Of a stretch of DNA of 64,000 nt, positions 61,238 to 64,000 are shown in pieces; position 1 is the first letter of the stretch, and each line of letters starts with the position of its first letter. The notes beneath the pieces are model-generated. The model searched no databases, was not told the origin of the DNA, and was given only the letters and a program-made list of their open reading frames with translations. This stretch comes from Typha latifolia (lineage: Eukaryota > Streptophyta > Magnoliopsida > Poales > Typhaceae), in the NCBI GenBank assembly GCA_019914945.1, contig CM034099.1, positions 6,014,001 to 6,078,000 on the forward strand. The letters run 5' to 3'. The position numbers and the translations under genes are program-made.

Positions 61238-64000
61238 TGTTAGATGTGCCCTCTCTCAACCTAAAGTCAATGATGATTGGAGGCGCAACTCCATTTTCCA
61301 CACATTCACGAAAATTGGAGGTAAAAATTGTAAAGTAATTGTGGATAGTGGCAGCTGTATAAATGCTGTGTCCTCCACCATTATTTCAAAACTAAATCTG
61401 AGAGCGGTTTCCCATCCTAATCCTTACAAGGTTTCGTCGATTAATTCAACTACGCTGGAAATAAAAGAGCGCTGTTTGGTTCCAATTGAATTCACGACTT
61501 ATAAGGATAAAATCTGGTGCGATGTATTGACCATGGATGTGGGTCAAATTATACTTGGAAGGCCTTGGCTATTTGATAATGATGTGCATATTTATGGCCG
61601 TTCAAATATCTGCATGTCTGAACATGAGAGTAAGAAAATCAAGATTCTTCCATCACAGCATAGAGGTGGTAAGATGGAAAAGAAGTCTGATCCCATCCAC
61701 TCCGACAATAAAGTCAGCTTGATTAGTGCGAGAGGCATTGAACGTGAGATGAGTAAAGGAGCTCCTATTCGATTCTTGCGGCTCGAGAAATTCGAATGAG
61801 CCTAGTGAATCGATTCCTTTTGAAGCAAGCTAGCCGTGATTGAGGAATTCTCGGATGTCTTTCCAGAGGATCTCCCGGATGAATTGCCACCAATGAGAGA
61901 TATTCAACATGCTATCGATTTCGTCCCGAGTGCATCTCTTCCTAACTTGCCTCATTATAGACTTAACCCAACTGAACACGCTAAACTAAAACGACAAGTT
62001 GACGAGTTATTGAGAAAAGGCTTTCTGAAGGAAAGCCTAAGCCCTTGTGCAGTTCCCGCATTGTTAACGCCAAAGAAAGATGGAACATGGCGTATGTGCG
62101 TCGACAGCCGCACTATTAATCGAATAACGGTAAAATACTATTTCCCCATTCCTCGTTTGGATGACATGCTGGACATGATGGCAGGGGCCACGATCTTTTC
62201 AAAGATAGATTTAAAAAGTGGCTATCACCAAATTCGTATACGCCCTGGCGATGAATGGAAGACTGCGTTTAAAACAAAAAATGGGTTATATGAATGGACA
62301 GTTATGCCTTTTGGCTTGACTAATGCTCCGAATACTTTCATAAGAGTGATGACTCAAATATTGCGACCTTTTATGGGACAATTTTTAGTCGTATAGTTTG
62401 ATGACATCCTTATCTATAGTCGATCTCGGGAGCAACATATAGATCATCTTCGTCAAGTCTGCGCTGTCTTGAGGAGAGAGAAACTGTATGCAAACCTTAA
62501 GAAATGTACGTTTCTGATAAACAAAGTTGTTTTCTTGAGTTTCATTGTCTCATCTGAAGGAGTGTCTGCTGACCCTGATAAGGTCAAAGCTATTAAGGAG
62601 TGGCCTAAACCCCGTACCATAAGAGACGTGAGAAGTTTTCATGGACTCGCTACCTTCTATCGTCGGTTCATCAAGGGTTTAGTACCATTATGGCTCCAAT
62701 AACAGAATGCCTCAAAAAAGGTGAATTTAAGTGGTCCGCAAGTGCTACTAAAGCTTTCACTGAAATCAAAAGGAAAATGGTGGAAGCCCCTGTCATGCGA
62801 CTCCCCGATTTTACTAAAATTTTTGAGGTCACTTGTGACGCTTCTGGAGTTGGTATAGGGGGAATCCTGAGCCAAAAAGGCCATCTGATTGCCTACTTTA
62901 GTGAAAAACTGAATGAAACTAGATAACGATATACCACTTACGATAAGGAATTTTATGCTGTGGTTCAATCTCTTCGCCACTGGAGGCATTATTTGCTTCC
63001 TCAAGAATTCGTAATCTTCTCTGACCATGAAGCTCTTCGCTACCTTAATTCCCAAAAGAAGCTTAATGCTAGACACGGTAGGTGGGTCGAATTTCTCCAG
63101 GACTATACGTACACCTTGCGACACAAGTCCGGAGCAAACAACAAAGTGGCTGATGCACTGAATCGTCGCATGATTCTTCTTTCAAGGATGAACGCAGAAG
63201 TAATAGGATTTGATAAAATCAAAACTGAATATGAATCATGTCCGGATTTTCATGAAGTTTACAATTTATTAAGCAATGGAGAGACTCAAGAAATAGATGG
63301 TTTCATCTTGCAGGATGGCTATCTATTTAAGTCCCGAAGGTTATGCATTCCTAGCACCTCGTTAAGGGAATTTTTAATTTGGGAATTGCATGCTGGGGGT
63401 TTAGCAGGACATTTTGGGCATGCAAAAACTATCGAAGCTACGGAACATCGATTTTTCTGGCCAAGCTTAAAGAGAGATGTTATGAGACTTGTTAGTCGAT
63501 GTCATGCATGTCAACTTGCTAAGCAGCGAAAGCAAAATACAGGATTGTACACGCCTTTACCGGTTCCTAATTGCCCTGGGCAAGATGTTAGTATGGACTT
63601 CGTGCTTAGACTTCCAAAGACTACCCGAAAGCATGATTCCGTTCTTGTGGTGGTGGATCGATTTTCTAAGATGGCCCACTTTATACCCTGTTCCCGAACT
63701 TTTGATGCCTCTCGAGTTGCTAAAATTTATTTTGACGAAATCGTTAAGTTGCACGGGCTACCAAAAACTATTGTATCAGACAGGGATGTAAAATTCACTA
63801 GTTATTTTTGGAAAACCCTATAGCATAAGATGGGAACTAAGCTTCAGTATTCAACTGCTTTCCACCCACAAACTGATGGGAAAACTGAAGTAGTCAATAG
63901 GAGCTTAGGTAACCTACTGAGAACTCTTGTCGACGAGAATCTAAGAGACTTGGATCAAAAACTGCCAACTGCTGAATTTGCATACAATAATTCTGTTAAT
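61238..64000 (+). pseudogene. Decayed Ty3/Gypsy retrotransposon pol (protease, RT, RNase H, integrase), 5' truncated, runs off window
   Basis: Plus-strand reading, in order. Aspartic protease: VDSGSCINAVSS at about 61338-61375. Reverse transcriptase from 61836: [62 protein letters not shown]. RNase H with [10 protein letters not shown] at about 62834 and YDKEFYAVVQ. Zinc-binding integrase N-terminus: HAGGLAGHFGHAKT with CHACQLAKQRKQNTGLY. Integrase core: DFVLRLP, IVSDRDVKF, FHPQTDGKTE. Disruptions: a stop cluster at 61797-61824, TAG at 62394-62396 replacing the first residue of the YxDD-type motif, a one-base loss near 62680, TAA at 62924-62926 and TAG at 63821-63823. The sequence begins abruptly with no gag. 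It cannot encode working proteins. The lineage within Gypsy is not settled because any chromodomain lies outside the window. Confidence 0.9.

Noticed and set aside
1..64000. tRNA, rRNA, CRISPR arrays and bacterial-type operons
   Set aside because: None seen; the gene structure is clearly that of a plant nuclear genome.

Overview
The window is nuclear DNA of a flowering plant. It is AT-rich, its genes have many GT-AG introns of 0.1 to 3 kb, and it carries TA/GA microsatellites, miniature transposons, solo LTRs and a decayed Ty3/Gypsy element. The encoded proteins are plant families (isoprenylated HMA protein, chloroplast cyclophilin, CesA, R2R3-MYB). A monocot is my guess; I cannot name the species. 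No ready-made gene models were used: every exon was assigned by eye from splice signals, reading-phase continuity and remembered protein families.

Layout. (1) 0.4-0.9 kb, plus: small HIPP-type metal-binding protein. (2) 3.5-6.6 kb, plus: chloroplast cyclophilin of the CYP20-3 type, 7 exons. (3) 8.4-18.9 kb, plus: full-length, 13-exon cellulose-synthase (CesA) homologue of about 994 residues, intact in frame but with DxD changed to NYN and QxxRW changed to QxxQW, and with no recognisable RING domain. (4) 21.1-22.4 kb, minus: R2R3-MYB of the MYB61/MYB50/MYB86 type, convergent with the CesA gene. (5) 22.7-30.5 kb: gene-poor stretch with microsatellites and one GC-rich island near 28.0-28.45 kb full of ACGTG cores. 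(6) 30.6-34.5 kb, plus: TruA-type tRNA pseudouridine synthase, 6 exons. (7) 35.4-36.8 kb, minus: small two-exon protein of unknown function. (8) 37.8-58.6 kb, minus: SMARCAL1/CHR18-type SNF2 annealing helicase; 18 exons are visible and the N-terminus was not found. Its introns hold a 1.49 kb solo LTR with a 5-bp target duplication, a probable second solo LTR and a composite direct/inverted repeat. (9) 61.2-64.0 kb, plus: 5'-truncated Ty3/Gypsy pol with several stops and a frameshift, running off the window.

The genes do not form a pathway; they are ordinary plant neighbours. The most interesting locus is the CesA homologue. Its exon structure, splice phases and membrane regions are preserved over 10 kb, while residues needed for UDP-glucose/metal binding and for holding the acceptor glucan are replaced. 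That is what a retained non-catalytic CesA (pseudoenzyme) would look like.
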